Shown one piece after another: positions 44,188 to 52,248 of a stretch of DNA of 64,000 bases (its first letter is position 1; the number at the start of each line of letters is the position of its first letter). The position numbers and the translations under genes were made by a program. This DNA comes from Spartobacteria bacterium (GTDB lineage Bacteria; Verrucomicrobiota; Verrucomicrobiia; Chthoniobacterales; UBA10450). Location of the stretch: contig PLCM01000011.1 in NCBI GenBank assembly GCA_003134765.1, positions 62,001-126,000 on the forward strand. Direction: 5' to 3'. The notes under the pieces were generated by a model that saw nothing but the letters and a program-made list of their open reading frames with translations, did not search any database and was not told the origin of the DNA.

Positions 44188-44232
44188 TCAGTACACGCCC
44201 GGAACCAGCCTCTTCGTGCGCTTCATATATTG
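44188..44232 (-). pseudogene. Fossil 3' end of the methyltransferase-like gene, copy 2
   Basis: The minus strand encodes N-Q-Y-M-K-R-T-K-R-L-V-P-G-V-Y-stop, again the C-terminus of the isoprenylcysteine-methyltransferase-like protein, followed upstream by an I-element. It differs from both copy 1 and the intact end, so it is not a very recent duplicate. Confidence 0.7.
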
Positions 44233-44305
44233 ATTGCGCAGCCTCCCGCTGCTCACCGGCTACCCGCGCCGGTTTGACCATCTATCCGCGGGCCGCCCAG
44301 CACCG
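44233..44305. repeat. I-family element, copy 2
   Basis: Differs from the copy 223 bp to the left at only a few positions in 73. Confidence 0.75.
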
Positions 44306-44343
44306 TATTCCGCGTCCCGCATTCCACATTCCGTATTCGCCAT
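44302..44343. repeat. Heptamer-periodic tract
   Basis: Six 7-nt units: ACCGTAT, TCCGCGT, CCCGCAT, TCCACAT, TCCGTAT and TCGCCAT. It ends one base before the stop codon of the intact methyltransferase-like gene. Confidence 0.8.
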
Positions 44344-44344
44344 T

Positions 44345-44905
44345 TCAATAGACGCCAGGGATCAAGCGTTTCGTTCTGCGGATATACGCTACGTATTCGT
44401 CTCCTAATACGCGCTGAAGCGCCTCCTCCTCCACATTCATCCGGCGAATGAACGCCACGAAGATCGGCCCGAGAATCACCAGCATGGCCCCCCAATTCCG
44501 CAACGTGAGCGCGAACCCGACAAACGCCAGGAGCACACCGGTATAGGAGGGATGCCGGACCAGTCGAAACGGTCTGCGCTCGACCAGCTCATGATCTTTC
44601 TCGATCACGACGTCGACCGTGAAAAACCGTCCGAGAGTGACGATGGCCCACCAGCGAAAAAGCAATCCCGCCGCAAATAGTGCCACGCCCACGATTGCAA
44701 AGGCGCGCCAATGCGGCAGCGCCCCCGCCCGCCAGTTGCCCGCCACGAAAATTCCCGCCGCCACGCTCGCCATGATCACCATCCACAACACCCGCAACGT
44801 GCTCCGGTCCTGCTTCTCTCCCGTCCCGCAGCGCGACCGCCGTGTAATCGTGAGCAGGACTTCCGAAACGAGATAGATCAGTCCGAGCACGAGCGAGAGC
44901 CGCAT
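44345..44905 (-). CDS. Isoprenylcysteine carboxyl methyltransferase family protein
   Basis: A 186-residue membrane protein of the ICMT/PEMT family. Helices lie at about 1-20, 42-60, 66-84 and 128-152. The cofactor and substrate region is typical: LVRHPSYTGVLLAFVGFALT (R-H-P-x-Y-x-G), and EEEALQRVLGDEYVAYIRRT near the end (E-E-x-x-L ... F/Y-x-x-Y). Bacterial members methylate small lipophilic acceptors or have unknown substrates, since bacteria lack prenylated CaaX proteins. The start is ATG at 44905; GTG at 44911 is in frame. Fossils of two more copies of its 3' end lie downstream. Confidence 0.88.
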   Translation of the reverse strand: MRLSLVLGLIYLVSEVLLTITRRSRCGTGEKQDRSTLRVLWMVIMASVAAGIFVAGNWRAGALPHWRAFAIVGVALFAAGLLFRWWAIVTLGRFFTVDVVIEKDHELVERRPFRLVRHPSYTGVLLAFVGFALTLRNWGAMLVILGPIFVAFIRRMNVEEEALQRVLGDEYVAYIRRTKRLIPGVY

Positions 44906-45020
44906 GATCACGAATCTTAAAGATGTAGAGGCGCTTGTGCCAAGCGCCTCTACATTTTCGCTCCGACCTCCAGCCTACGCCAAGGCTACGGCTTGGCAGG
45001 CTGACTTCCCCGCCCCCAAC

Positions 45021-45048
45021 TGGTCACATGTCACTCGTCACTTCCCAG
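45021..45048. repeat. Heptamer-periodic tract, short
   Basis: Units TGGTCAC, ATGTCAC, TCGTCAC and TTCCCAG, running into the 3' end of the next gene. Confidence 0.65.
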
Positions 45049-45520
45049 CGTCCGCGATGCTATTTATGATCGCCGTGATCTCATCCGCATGTTTCGCCAC
45101 GCCGTCTCCGCTCGCGATGACCATCACTCCCTTGTCCTTCGTCACCTCCACTGCCGTCAGCGTGATCTTCATCGTCCCGCCGCTCGAGTCCTTCCCATCC
45201 ACATTCGTGACGACCGCATTCATCCCGTTCACCGTCGTCTTGTTGTCCTTAAACGAATCGAAGTCCGGCTTCACCTTCAGCAGCGCAAACGCCTTGTCGT
45301 TCGAAGGCCCGAGCATGTCAGGACGGGTCGTGATCACATTGATGATCGCGGTGCCATCGTCCGAGCCGGCCGAGATCATGTCCCCGCTCACGCTCGCCGT
45401 CCACCCCTGCGGGAACGTGATCGCCGCGACCGGTTTATCTTCCGGAAATTTCAGCGTATCGGCAAAAACAGGATTCGCGATTGAAACCGCGAGCAACAGG
45501 CAGGCGATGGAGTATTTCAT
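45038..45520 (-). CDS. Small secreted protein, unknown
   Basis: A 160-residue protein with a signal peptide (SIACLLLAVSIANPVFA). The mature part reads 'KPVAAITFPQGWTASVSGDM', then AIINVITTRPDM and 'GKDSSGGTMKITLTAVEV'. It ends with SIADAGK. This is the general pattern of small periplasmic beta-sandwich proteins with an F/P-x-x-W step, but I do not recognise a family. The gene's last codons are shared with a heptamer tract, so the C-terminus may have been altered by it. Confidence 0.78.
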   Translation of the reverse strand: MKYSIACLLLAVSIANPVFADTLKFPEDKPVAAITFPQGWTASVSGDMISAGSDDGTAIINVITTRPDMLGPSNDKAFALLKVKPDFDSFKDNKTTVNGMNAVVTNVDGKDSSGGTMKITLTAVEVTKDKGVMVIASGDGVAKHADEITAIINSIADAGK

Positions 45521-45583
45521 ATGAGATGATGCCTACCGGCGCATCGGAAAATTGCAAAAAATTTCCCTTCCCTTCCCGGCTCG

Positions 45584-46579
45584 TCACTTCCTCGATTCCA
45601 GCCGTTGCCGCCATTGGTCGGGCGGATAATTGAATCCTTGCCCGGAGGACCACGACCAGATTCCGAGGTTATATCCCAAGCTCAACATGATGCCGATAGA
45701 ATCCTTCGTCCCCGCGTCAGGATACTTCTGCAACAAGATCCCGACTAGCTTGTCCGCTTCCGTCTCGAAGTTTTCCACTCGCCGGTTCAAGCGGATGGTG
45801 ACGGTTACTCCAGTGACGGCACGCTGCCCCCTCTTGTTATCCCAGAAAAAGGTTTGACCGGCGATTACGGATGCCATCGCCACCTCCGGCTGCTGCTGAA
45901 TCGCTTCATAGGCCTCGATGATTTCAGTGCCCAGCGAAGCCTTGATCATGTTCGCGAGGAGAATCGGAACCACACCGGCCAGAACCAGGATCAAAGCGAC
46001 CGCCGCATAATGTCCGCCCCAGATCTTCGGCTTGTCCGCTGCTTCGCTCCCGACGCGGATCACATACGAGCCAGCCAACAGATCATGGAGCGACTGCTGC
46101 GTCTTCACGTTAAAGGCGATCAGATAGAAGATCACCAATCCCAGACCGAAAACGATTTCGGAGAATAGGATACCGCCACCGGATTGGAGCAGCCACATCG
46201 GAATCGGTGCTCCGTTAACGAAGAAAGGCAGAAGCAGCACGAACGAGCGAACAAATGATCTGCCGACACTAAGCGGCTCACCTGTTTTCGAGACGACTCT
46301 AATCCGGAGGGCACGCTTCCCGAGGGTTTGACCTCCGCCCAATCGGCTGTTGAGCGGAACGAAGTAGAGCAACGCGATCGCAAACCCGATGAACCGTTCC
46401 CAACCGCCCATGCGCATGAAAAAATCACCCAGGAAAAAGCCAAGGACACCGCCAACGATTGCGAGAATGATCGAATCGATGAACAGGGCAGCGCTTCGTC
46501 GCCAGAACCCAGCTTTGCGGAAATCAGGGGCCATCGGAGGCAGCGGTGGCGGTCCTGGAACTGGGGTGTGGGGCTCCAT
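45584..46579 (-). CDS. RDD-family membrane protein
   Basis: A 331-residue protein. After a Pro-rich N-terminus (EPHTPVPGPPPLPP) an RDD domain follows: FWRRSAALFIDSIILAIVGG (R-x-x-A-x-x-I-D), LLYFVPLNSRLGGGQTLGKR (G-x-T-x-G-K), and QQSLHDLLAGSYVIRV (H-D). The C-terminal third is different: one more helix (YAAVALILVLAGVVPILLA) and a soluble part starting near IKASLGTEIIEAYEAIQ. RDD proteins are thought to be ion antiporters or membrane scaffolds. The start at 46579 matches the Pro-rich beginning; a longer frame to 46711 has no support. Confidence 0.85.
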   Translation of the reverse strand: MEPHTPVPGPPPLPPMAPDFRKAGFWRRSAALFIDSIILAIVGGVLGFFLGDFFMRMGGWERFIGFAIALLYFVPLNSRLGGGQTLGKRALRIRVVSKTGEPLSVGRSFVRSFVLLLPFFVNGAPIPMWLLQSGGGILFSEIVFGLGLVIFYLIAFNVKTQQSLHDLLAGSYVIRVGSEAADKPKIWGGHYAAVALILVLAGVVPILLANMIKASLGTEIIEAYEAIQQQPEVAMASVIAGQTFFWDNKRGQRAVTGVTVTIRLNRRVENFETEADKLVGILLQKYPDAGTKDSIGIMLSLGYNLGIWSWSSGQGFNYPPDQWRQRLESRK

Positions 46580-46776
46580 CTGCTCTCGTGTTTGAGACGC
46601 GAAGCTACTTCTGCGGTTGGAGAAATCGATGAAATTATTGCTGACGTTGTATCCGGTGTCCATGAGCCGACCGCCGTGGCTCAAACCGACCTGGGTGTTA
46701 CCGAGCCTCAAGCGCGCGTGCGCTCCCCGGTCGGGGAGAAACGAACTGACTACTGCTCGACGAGTGTCAGCGAGCG

Positions 46777-47151
46777 ATGCAGATTCTGAGAATGAATCCG
46801 CTTTCGAACTTCGTCAGCCTGCACCCTTATTTCAAAGTTCATCCAGGAAAGCTCGATGCTTTCAAGGCCGGGTTCCCGACCTTCGTGGAGAAGACGGCGA
46901 GCGAAGAGAAGAATCTTTTCTATGAATTCACGCTCAACGGTGATGAAATTTTCTGCCGCGAAGGTTACACGGACGCCGAAGGCCTTCTCGCTCACTTGGA
47001 GAACGTCGGAGCGTTGCTCGCGGAAGCTCTGAAGATTGCCGACCTGACGCGGCTGGAAGTTCATGGGCCGGCCGCGGAGCTCGACAAGCTCAACGCGCCT
47101 CTCGCGCACCTCAAACCGGCGTGGTTCATCTGCGACGCGGAGCGAAGGTAG
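46777..47151 (+). CDS. Antibiotic-biosynthesis-monooxygenase-like (ABM) protein
   Basis: A 124-residue dimeric alpha-beta barrel protein of the ABM type. The indicative segments are LHPYFKVHPGKLDAFKAGFP (beta strand and helix), 'TASEEKNLFYEFTLNGDEIF' and CREGYTDAEGLLAHLENVG. Such proteins act as cofactor-free monooxygenases or have regulatory roles. ATG 46792 is an equally good start and would remove MQILR. The gene is divergent from the RDD gene (nearly 200 bp). A C-family repeat begins two bases after the stop. Confidence 0.8.
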   Translation: MQILRMNPLSNFVSLHPYFKVHPGKLDAFKAGFPTFVEKTASEEKNLFYEFTLNGDEIFCREGYTDAEGLLAHLENVGALLAEALKIADLTRLEVHGPAAELDKLNAPLAHLKPAWFICDAERR

Positions 47152-47152
47152 T

Positions 47153-47247
47153 GGGGAGCGCACGCGCCTCGCGTGCTGGTTTTGGCGCCCTCGCCAAAAC
47201 GATTTTCTCAGAATAAGTCCGCGAAGGCGCGGGCGCGTACGCTCCCC
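47153..47247. repeat. C-family related inverted repeat
   Basis: GGGGAGCGCACGCGCCTCGC to GCGGGCGCGTACGCTCCCC, with inner arms TTTTGGCGCCCTCGCC and GGCGAAGGCGC-like sequence. It is a diverged version of the C plan. Confidence 0.7.
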
Positions 47248-47302
47248 CAGACGGGAATCATGCACGTTGACAGATTGCGTCTGCGACCGCGACAAGTGAA
47301 GA

Positions 47303-48382
47303 GTGGATTCGGAAATACTGCTCAACGTCGCTGATTATGCGAAGGCGGCGAAAGCAAAGCTGCCGAGCGAGGTCTGTGATTATTTCTGCGGCGGCGCGCT
47401 CGACGAAATAACTCTTCGAGAGAACGCCGTCGGCTGGGAGCGGCTGAAGCTTTATTATCGGGTGCTTGCGGGTGTGGGAGCACGGGACCTGGAAACGATC
47501 GTGCTCGGACAGAAGATCTCAATGCCGATCATGGTGGCGCCGACGGCTTTTCATCGGCTGGCTTGCGAATCGGGGGAGATCGCAACGGCGAGAGCGGCGA
47601 AGAACGCGGGGACGCTGTTCATTCTTAGCTCGCTCTCGAATACGGCAATGGAAGAGGTCTTTGCGGCGGCGGGAACGCCAAAATGGTTTCAGCTCTACAT
47701 CTATAAGGATCGGTCGATCACGCGAGACCTGGTGCAACGGGCGGAGGCGGCAGGAGCGGAGGCGATCGTGCTGACGGTCGATGCGCCAGGCCTCGGTACG
47801 CGGGAACGGGATTCGCGGAATAGCTTTCGGTTGCCGGAAGGACTCACCGTGGAAAATCTGGCGCCGGTGGGGAAGGGGACGATGCCGGTAGTGGAAGGCT
47901 CGGGGCTGGCGGCGTATGTGCACGCGAATTTCAAAAGCGATCTTGGATTCGACGATCTGGATTGGTTGTGCGGCTGCACGCGCTTACCGGTGGTCGTGAA
48001 AGGGGTGTGTCGTGGCGATGATGCGCAGCATTCAGCGGAGCTTGGGGCAAAAGCGGTGGTGGTGTCGAATCACGGCGGCCGCCAGCTCGATACGGCGCCG
48101 GCGACTTGTGAAGTTTTGCCGCACGTGGTCGAAGCGGCGGGAGATCGTTGCGAGATCTATGTGGATGGCGGGATCCGCCGCGGGAGCGATGTGCTGAAGG
48201 CGATCGCGCTTGGGGCGCGAGCAGTGCTCGTCGGCCGGCCGATCCTGTGGGGATTGGCGGTCGGTGGTGAGCAGGGAGCGGCGAATGTTCTCGAAATCCT
48301 GCGCCGCGAGTTGGATGAAGCGATGTTGCTGTCCGGATGCACGACGATCAGCGATATCGACGCGTCGCTTCTGCGGCCGTAG
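47303..48382 (+). CDS. FMN-dependent alpha-hydroxy-acid oxidase
   Basis: A 359-residue TIM-barrel flavoenzyme of the (S)-2-hydroxy-acid oxidase family (glycolate oxidase, lactate oxidase, L-lactate dehydrogenase). Features: N-terminal VCDYFCGGALDEITLRENA, MPIMVAPTAFHRLA, FILSSLSNTAMEEV, WFQLYIYKDRSITRDLVQRA, the FMN lysine in LPVVVKGVCRGDDA, the catalytic His in VVSNHGGRQLDTAPAT and the phosphate-binding EIYVDGGIRRGSDVLKAIAL with ARAVLVGRPILWGLA. The substrate is not settled by sequence. The start codon is GTG at 47303. Confidence 0.94.
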   Translation: MDSEILLNVADYAKAAKAKLPSEVCDYFCGGALDEITLRENAVGWERLKLYYRVLAGVGARDLETIVLGQKISMPIMVAPTAFHRLACESGEIATARAAKNAGTLFILSSLSNTAMEEVFAAAGTPKWFQLYIYKDRSITRDLVQRAEAAGAEAIVLTVDAPGLGTRERDSRNSFRLPEGLTVENLAPVGKGTMPVVEGSGLAAYVHANFKSDLGFDDLDWLCGCTRLPVVVKGVCRGDDAQHSAELGAKAVVVSNHGGRQLDTAPATCEVLPHVVEAAGDRCEIYVDGGIRRGSDVLKAIALGARAVLVGRPILWGLAVGGEQGAANVLEILRRELDEAMLLSGCTTISDIDASLLRP

Positions 48383-48525
48383 CGATTGACCGGTGATGTG
48401 AGCGCGCGCGCTGCCCTAGCGCCATTGGAACGTCGATCTGCGCGGCCCACAGGGCCGCGGCTATAGAAGAGGGTCGCTGCGATGCCGAGGGTGACAAGTC
48501 ATTGGCATTTGTTAGAGGATCGGCC

Positions 48526-48705
48526 ATGAGAAAACTAATAACGTTGCTGTTGGGTGTCTGGATGTTGGCAATAGTTGGTTGCACGACCACGACTCCAACC
48601 ACCACCACCACCACAACGACTACCAAACAGCAGACTAATGCCTCCATCGATCCGACGATTTCCAACACGCGATCAACAAACACGATGAGTTTGGGACCGC
48701 GCTGA
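48526..48705 (+). CDS. Small Thr-rich lipoprotein, possibly frameshifted
   Basis: A 59-residue lipoprotein with signal peptide and lipobox LLLGVWMLAIVGC and then a run of more than a dozen Thr residues. After it, from about 48647 to 48857, the +2 frame stays open and encodes plausible protein (HDEFGTALREIASNCKAHAA, then LDDKIWQRSGITSIAGGAP, stop). One frameshift near 48640-48660 would join both into a lipoprotein of about 105 residues. Either a real frameshift mutation, a sequencing error or chance is possible. Confidence 0.55.
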   Translation: MRKLITLLLGVWMLAIVGCTTTTPTTTTTTTTTKQQTNASIDPTISNTRSTNTMSLGPR

Positions 48706-48943
48706 GAGAGATCGCTTCCAATTGTAAGGCGCACGCCGCGGGTGGATCGAGCGCTCCGCCACTCGATGACAAGATTTGGCAGCGGAGCGGCATTACCAGC
48801 ATCGCCGGCGGAGCTCCGAAAGCTTTCGCGAGGAGCCGGCTGATCCACCAATCGTAATTCGCCAGTTTTGCCCGCGGATGTTAGAGGTTCCTGGTAGGGC
48901 GCGAGCTAGTTGAGAGTTGAGGAGTGGCGACGTAGTTTCGGTC

Positions 48944-49906
48944 ATGACGCGACGAACATTTCTTGGGACGACCATCGCAGGAGGCGCGACGATATTCGCG
49001 GGACAATTGCCGGGACTTATGTCGGCGGCGACGAGCTCAGACAGCAAATCGACCTTTCAGCTGGGCGGCGATCTCGCCGTGAACCGGCTGGGTTTTGGCG
49101 CGATGCGGATCACGGGCGATGGGATCTGGGGTTGGCCGCCGGATCGTGAGAACGCGAAAAAGCTTTTGCGGCGTGTTCTCGAGCTGGGAGTAAATCTCAT
49201 CGACACGGCTGACGCCTACGGTCCGGAAGTGAGCGAATTGCTGATCGCGGAAGCGCTTCATCCTTATCCGAAAGGATTGGTGATCGCGACCAAGGGTGGC
49301 AACACGCGGCCGGGGCCTAATCGCTGGGTTCCGGACGGACGGCCCGAATATCTGACTCAATGCGTGGAGAAGAGTCTCAAACGGTTGAAACTCGAACGGA
49401 TCGATCTCTATCAACTGCACAGGATCGATCCAAAGGTGCCGGTGGAGGAATCGCTCGGTGCGCTGAAGAAAATGCAGGACGCCGGGAAGATTCGACACGT
49501 GGGATTATCGGAAGTGTCGGTGAAAGAGATCGAGCAGGCGAAAAAGGTGTTGCCCATCGTCAGCATTCAGAACCGGTACAACATCGAGGATCGCGATTCC
49601 GAGGAGGTCCTCAACTATTGCGAGAAAGAGAAGATGGCCTTCATGCCGTGGGCGCCGATTGGTGGGAGCGGACGTGGTTCGTTGACGAAGGCTGGTGGTG
49701 CCCTGGAAACGGAAGCGAAGCGCCACAACGCCACGGTCGTGCAGCTCGCGCTCGCGTGGTTGCTCCACCGATCGTCAGTGATGCTGCCGATTCCGGGAAC
49801 GTCATCGATCGCGCACCTGGAGGAGAACGTGGCGGCGGAAAAGATCGAGCTAACAGCGGCGGACTGGAAAACGATCGAAGATTTGGCGGGTCAGCAGCGA
49901 GGATAG
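48944..49906 (+). CDS. Aldo/keto reductase with Tat signal
   Basis: A 320-residue aldo/keto reductase. The N-terminus has a twin-arginine signal (MTRRTFLGTTIAGGATIFAG), so it is exported folded. The barrel follows with LAVNRLGFGAMRITGDGIWG, the catalytic tetrad in 'LIDTADAYGPEVSE' (Asp, Tyr), VIATKGG (Lys) and IDLYQLHRID (His), and late NADPH-binding segments PIPGTSSIAHLEENV. The start at 48944 is chosen for the Tat motif. A heptamer tract and then a truncated VOC gene follow in the same frame. Confidence 0.92.
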   Translation: MTRRTFLGTTIAGGATIFAGQLPGLMSAATSSDSKSTFQLGGDLAVNRLGFGAMRITGDGIWGWPPDRENAKKLLRRVLELGVNLIDTADAYGPEVSELLIAEALHPYPKGLVIATKGGNTRPGPNRWVPDGRPEYLTQCVEKSLKRLKLERIDLYQLHRIDPKVPVEESLGALKKMQDAGKIRHVGLSEVSVKEIEQAKKVLPIVSIQNRYNIEDRDSEEVLNYCEKEKMAFMPWAPIGGSGRGSLTKAGGALETEAKRHNATVVQLALAWLLHRSSVMLPIPGTSSIAHLEENVAAEKIELTAADWKTIEDLAGQQRG

Positions 49907-49960
49907 AAGAAGCAGGATGGAGAAGAGAGGATCGAGAATGGTATAGGAGGATCGGAGAAC
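49905..49960. repeat. Purine-rich tract with 7-nt tendency
   Basis: Units such as AGAAGAA, GCAGGAT, GGAGAAG, AGAGGAT, CGAGAAT and GAGGATC follow one another at 7-nt steps with weaker conservation than in other tracts. It joins the reductase stop to a headless VOC fragment. Confidence 0.5.
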
Positions 49961-50164
49961 ACCGGTGATCGATCCCACGAGTTCGGCCTTTATTTCAAGG
50001 TGCCGAATATCGAGGAGGCATATGATGCGCTGATCAAACGCGGCGTTCATTTCGAATCGAAGCCGATGCTGGTTGCGCAGATGGAGACACACGATCTCTG
50101 GCTGGCAGAGTTTCGCGACTCCGAGAATAACGTGCTCGCGCTAATGTGCGGGAAGGCGAAGTAG
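49961..50164 (+). pseudogene. Headless VOC/glyoxalase-family fragment
   Basis: This encodes about 67 residues of the C-terminal half of a VOC (glyoxalase/bleomycin-resistance) protein, reading HEFGLYFKVPNIEEAYDAL, then IKRGVHFESKPMLV and the typical WLAEFRDSENNVLALM before a TAG. There is no start codon in frame and the N-terminal half is missing; the frame is continuous with the reductase gene after its stop codon. It is most likely a 5'-deleted gene. Confidence 0.75.
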
Positions 50165-50250
50165 GGAGAGGAGAAGGCTGAAGCGGGATCCTCGCTGCGC
50201 TTCACTCAGGATGACAGGCCAAGGAAGGCGGAAAAACCAGTGATTACAGA

Positions 50251-52248
50251 TCACTTTCCAGGTGCGATCCCGAGCGCTTTCTCGATGGCGACCGGATCGT
50301 AAACCACTCCCGCCTTGATCACCGTTGTGATCTTGTCGAGGTCCCGAATGTTCTTCGTCGGATCGCCATCGACGAGGATCATGTCCGCTAGTTTCCCGGC
50401 TGCGATAACTCCGCGATCCTTGTTTACGCCCATGACCAAGGCCGGCGTCAGGGTTGCCATGCGCAGGACTTCGGCCGGCGCGATGCCGGCCCGCACATAG
50501 AGGTCGAGCTCGTGATGCAGGGTGTAACCCGAAAGAGCATCCGTGCCGGGAATAATCGTGACGCCGGCGTCGTGCAGCGCTTTGAGCAACCGCAACATGG
50601 CCGGAAAAGCCTCGCGGTACGCCGCCTCCTTGTCTTTCGGGACCTCGAGGGCGCCACTGAGGACGCCCCGGCGGACCTGTGGAGGAAAGCGCGGCACAAT
50701 CTCTTCCAGCCCGGGCGTCACTATGGTCGGATCGCCGCAAAAGAGCGCTTCGAAGACGTTCATAGTCGGATCGAGAACGGTGTGGTGTTGTTTGAGGAAG
50801 TTGATGAAGTCGCGCACTTCAGGTTTGTCCGGAGTGAACTCGCGCGCCCGCTCAGCCACCTTGATGAAGCGATCGCGATTGCGCGTCTCCTTCACCTCCG
50901 GAAACATGAAATTCAGCTCGATGAAATTGAGGTGCTGGATTTCATCCGCCCCATTTTCGACGAATTGGTGTGCGGACATGAACGCGGGGACGTGACCGCT
51001 TACGCGCATTCCGTGGGCGTGCGCCCGATCGGCCATGATGGGGACAAGCTCGGGTTTGATCGACGAATAAATTTTTATCTGCGCGTAGCCGTGGTCGGCA
51101 TACCAGTCGACGTCCTTGATCGCCTGCTCGGCGGTATCGACCCGCATCGTCGTAGGACCGGCGAGCTCACCGGTGCCATCGATGATTCCGGCTTTCAGAA
51201 CCCGCGGTCCCAATTCGCTGCCGTCATCAAATCGCGCGACGCGCTGCGGGAAGCTGTCGAGATCGTTCGCCATGTCGCGGGCGCTGGTCACGCCGTTCGC
51301 GAGATCGAGCGCACCGTCGACGTCGCCGAAATGCTGATGATTGTCCCACAAGCCGGGCATGAGGAAGCGGCCGTGCGCGTCGATGATCTCAGCGTTCGCG
51401 GACGGCTTGACATCGGCGTCGGGTCCCACCCGCACAATGCGCTCGCCGCTCACGACCACACTTGTTCCCACGGAAACGCCGAGGTCGCGCGGATCGAACA
51501 AGCGTGCGTTCCGGATCACCAGATCGGCCTTCGGCTTATGGGCGAGAGCGCGGGCGATGTTCTTCGACCACGCCGCATCCGTGATTTCCTGGGCGGCTCG
51601 CAGTTGAGGGATCGCCGACTCCAGGCCGTCGGGGACAATCGAGAACCAGCCCGAGACCGACGACGCAATTCCGGCGCGATCGAGCCAGATGGATTGCGGC
51701 GAAAAGCCGAGGCCGTTGATGCGGTACTCGCTCAGTTCTCCTTTGCCTGTGCTCGATTTTCCCGCCGGTTCGATGCTGGCCTCACCGGCAGGGAGAAGAG
51801 CTAGCTTGTGGTTCGGCGCTTTTAAGAGCGCGCGAGCCAGGACTGCGGAAAACTCCGGCGGCGCGCTGATCGGCAGGTAGAACGCCTCGTCCGTCACCGC
51901 CTGCTCTCCTTTTTCACTGCGGTTCTTCCAATTAGCGCGGCCGTTCTTCATCTCGAAATGTTCCTCGACCGGCGCCTTCATGTAATCGTTGCCGCGGCCA
52001 TCGTACTCGATCGGGACACCGGCTGCGTCGAGCTTCCAGGTCGCGATGATGTGATCGCCGCGACCGCGATCGTTGTAGGAATACTCGACGTGGACCGCGC
52101 CGCTGGGATCCGTTCCAACGGTCTGCGTTCCTGCTGGATTACCCTGAATGAATATCTTGTCGGTGCGTTCCGCCGCCCACGTCGGCGCGAGGCCGGCGAG
52201 CGTTAATGTGAGAACAAGAGACGTGCGCATACGTTGGTATTTCTTCAT
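50251..52248 (-). CDS. Secreted amidohydrolase-superfamily protein
   Basis: A 665-residue protein with a signal peptide (RTSLVLTLTLAGLAPTWA). After a 230-residue N-terminal domain of unknown role, the amidohydrolase barrel has the first metal motif in LWDNHQHFGD (H-x-H), the probable carboxylated lysine in YAQIKIYSS, histidines in RVSGHVPAF and EIQHLNF, and the last Asp in PGTDALSGYTLHHELDL. It ends with the family's small beta domain (GVIAAGKLADMILVDGDPTK). Members hydrolyse imides, peptides or ureas; the substrate here is open. Its start overlaps the stop of the upstream TPR gene by ATGA, so they are co-translated. Confidence 0.88.
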   Translation of the reverse strand: MKKYQRMRTSLVLTLTLAGLAPTWAAERTDKIFIQGNPAGTQTVGTDPSGAVHVEYSYNDRGRGDHIIATWKLDAAGVPIEYDGRGNDYMKAPVEEHFEMKNGRANWKNRSEKGEQAVTDEAFYLPISAPPEFSAVLARALLKAPNHKLALLPAGEASIEPAGKSSTGKGELSEYRINGLGFSPQSIWLDRAGIASSVSGWFSIVPDGLESAIPQLRAAQEITDAAWSKNIARALAHKPKADLVIRNARLFDPRDLGVSVGTSVVVSGERIVRVGPDADVKPSANAEIIDAHGRFLMPGLWDNHQHFGDVDGALDLANGVTSARDMANDLDSFPQRVARFDDGSELGPRVLKAGIIDGTGELAGPTTMRVDTAEQAIKDVDWYADHGYAQIKIYSSIKPELVPIMADRAHAHGMRVSGHVPAFMSAHQFVENGADEIQHLNFIELNFMFPEVKETRNRDRFIKVAERAREFTPDKPEVRDFINFLKQHHTVLDPTMNVFEALFCGDPTIVTPGLEEIVPRFPPQVRRGVLSGALEVPKDKEAAYREAFPAMLRLLKALHDAGVTIIPGTDALSGYTLHHELDLYVRAGIAPAEVLRMATLTPALVMGVNKDRGVIAAGKLADMILVDGDPTKNIRDLDKITTVIKAGVVYDPVAIEKALGIAPGK

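Larger units (their letters stand above)
43757..44344. other. 588-bp intergenic mosaic: heptamer tracts, I-elements and methyltransferase 3'-end fossils
   Basis: No intact gene. From left to right: a heptamer tract (43795-43829), filler, a second heptamer tract (43931-43965), a fossil gene end (43964-44009), an I-element (44010-44082), a related upstream gene fragment (44080-44130), a repeat with GCCGTAGCCTCGGCAAAGGC, a second fossil gene end (44188-44232), a second I-element (44233-44305) and a third heptamer tract (44302-44343) that touches the intact gene. Confidence 0.7.

Noticed and set aside
48348..48851. Minus-strand frame with a run of valines
   Set aside because: It is the antisense of the poly-threonine lipoprotein and of the oxidase 3' end; no family signature.
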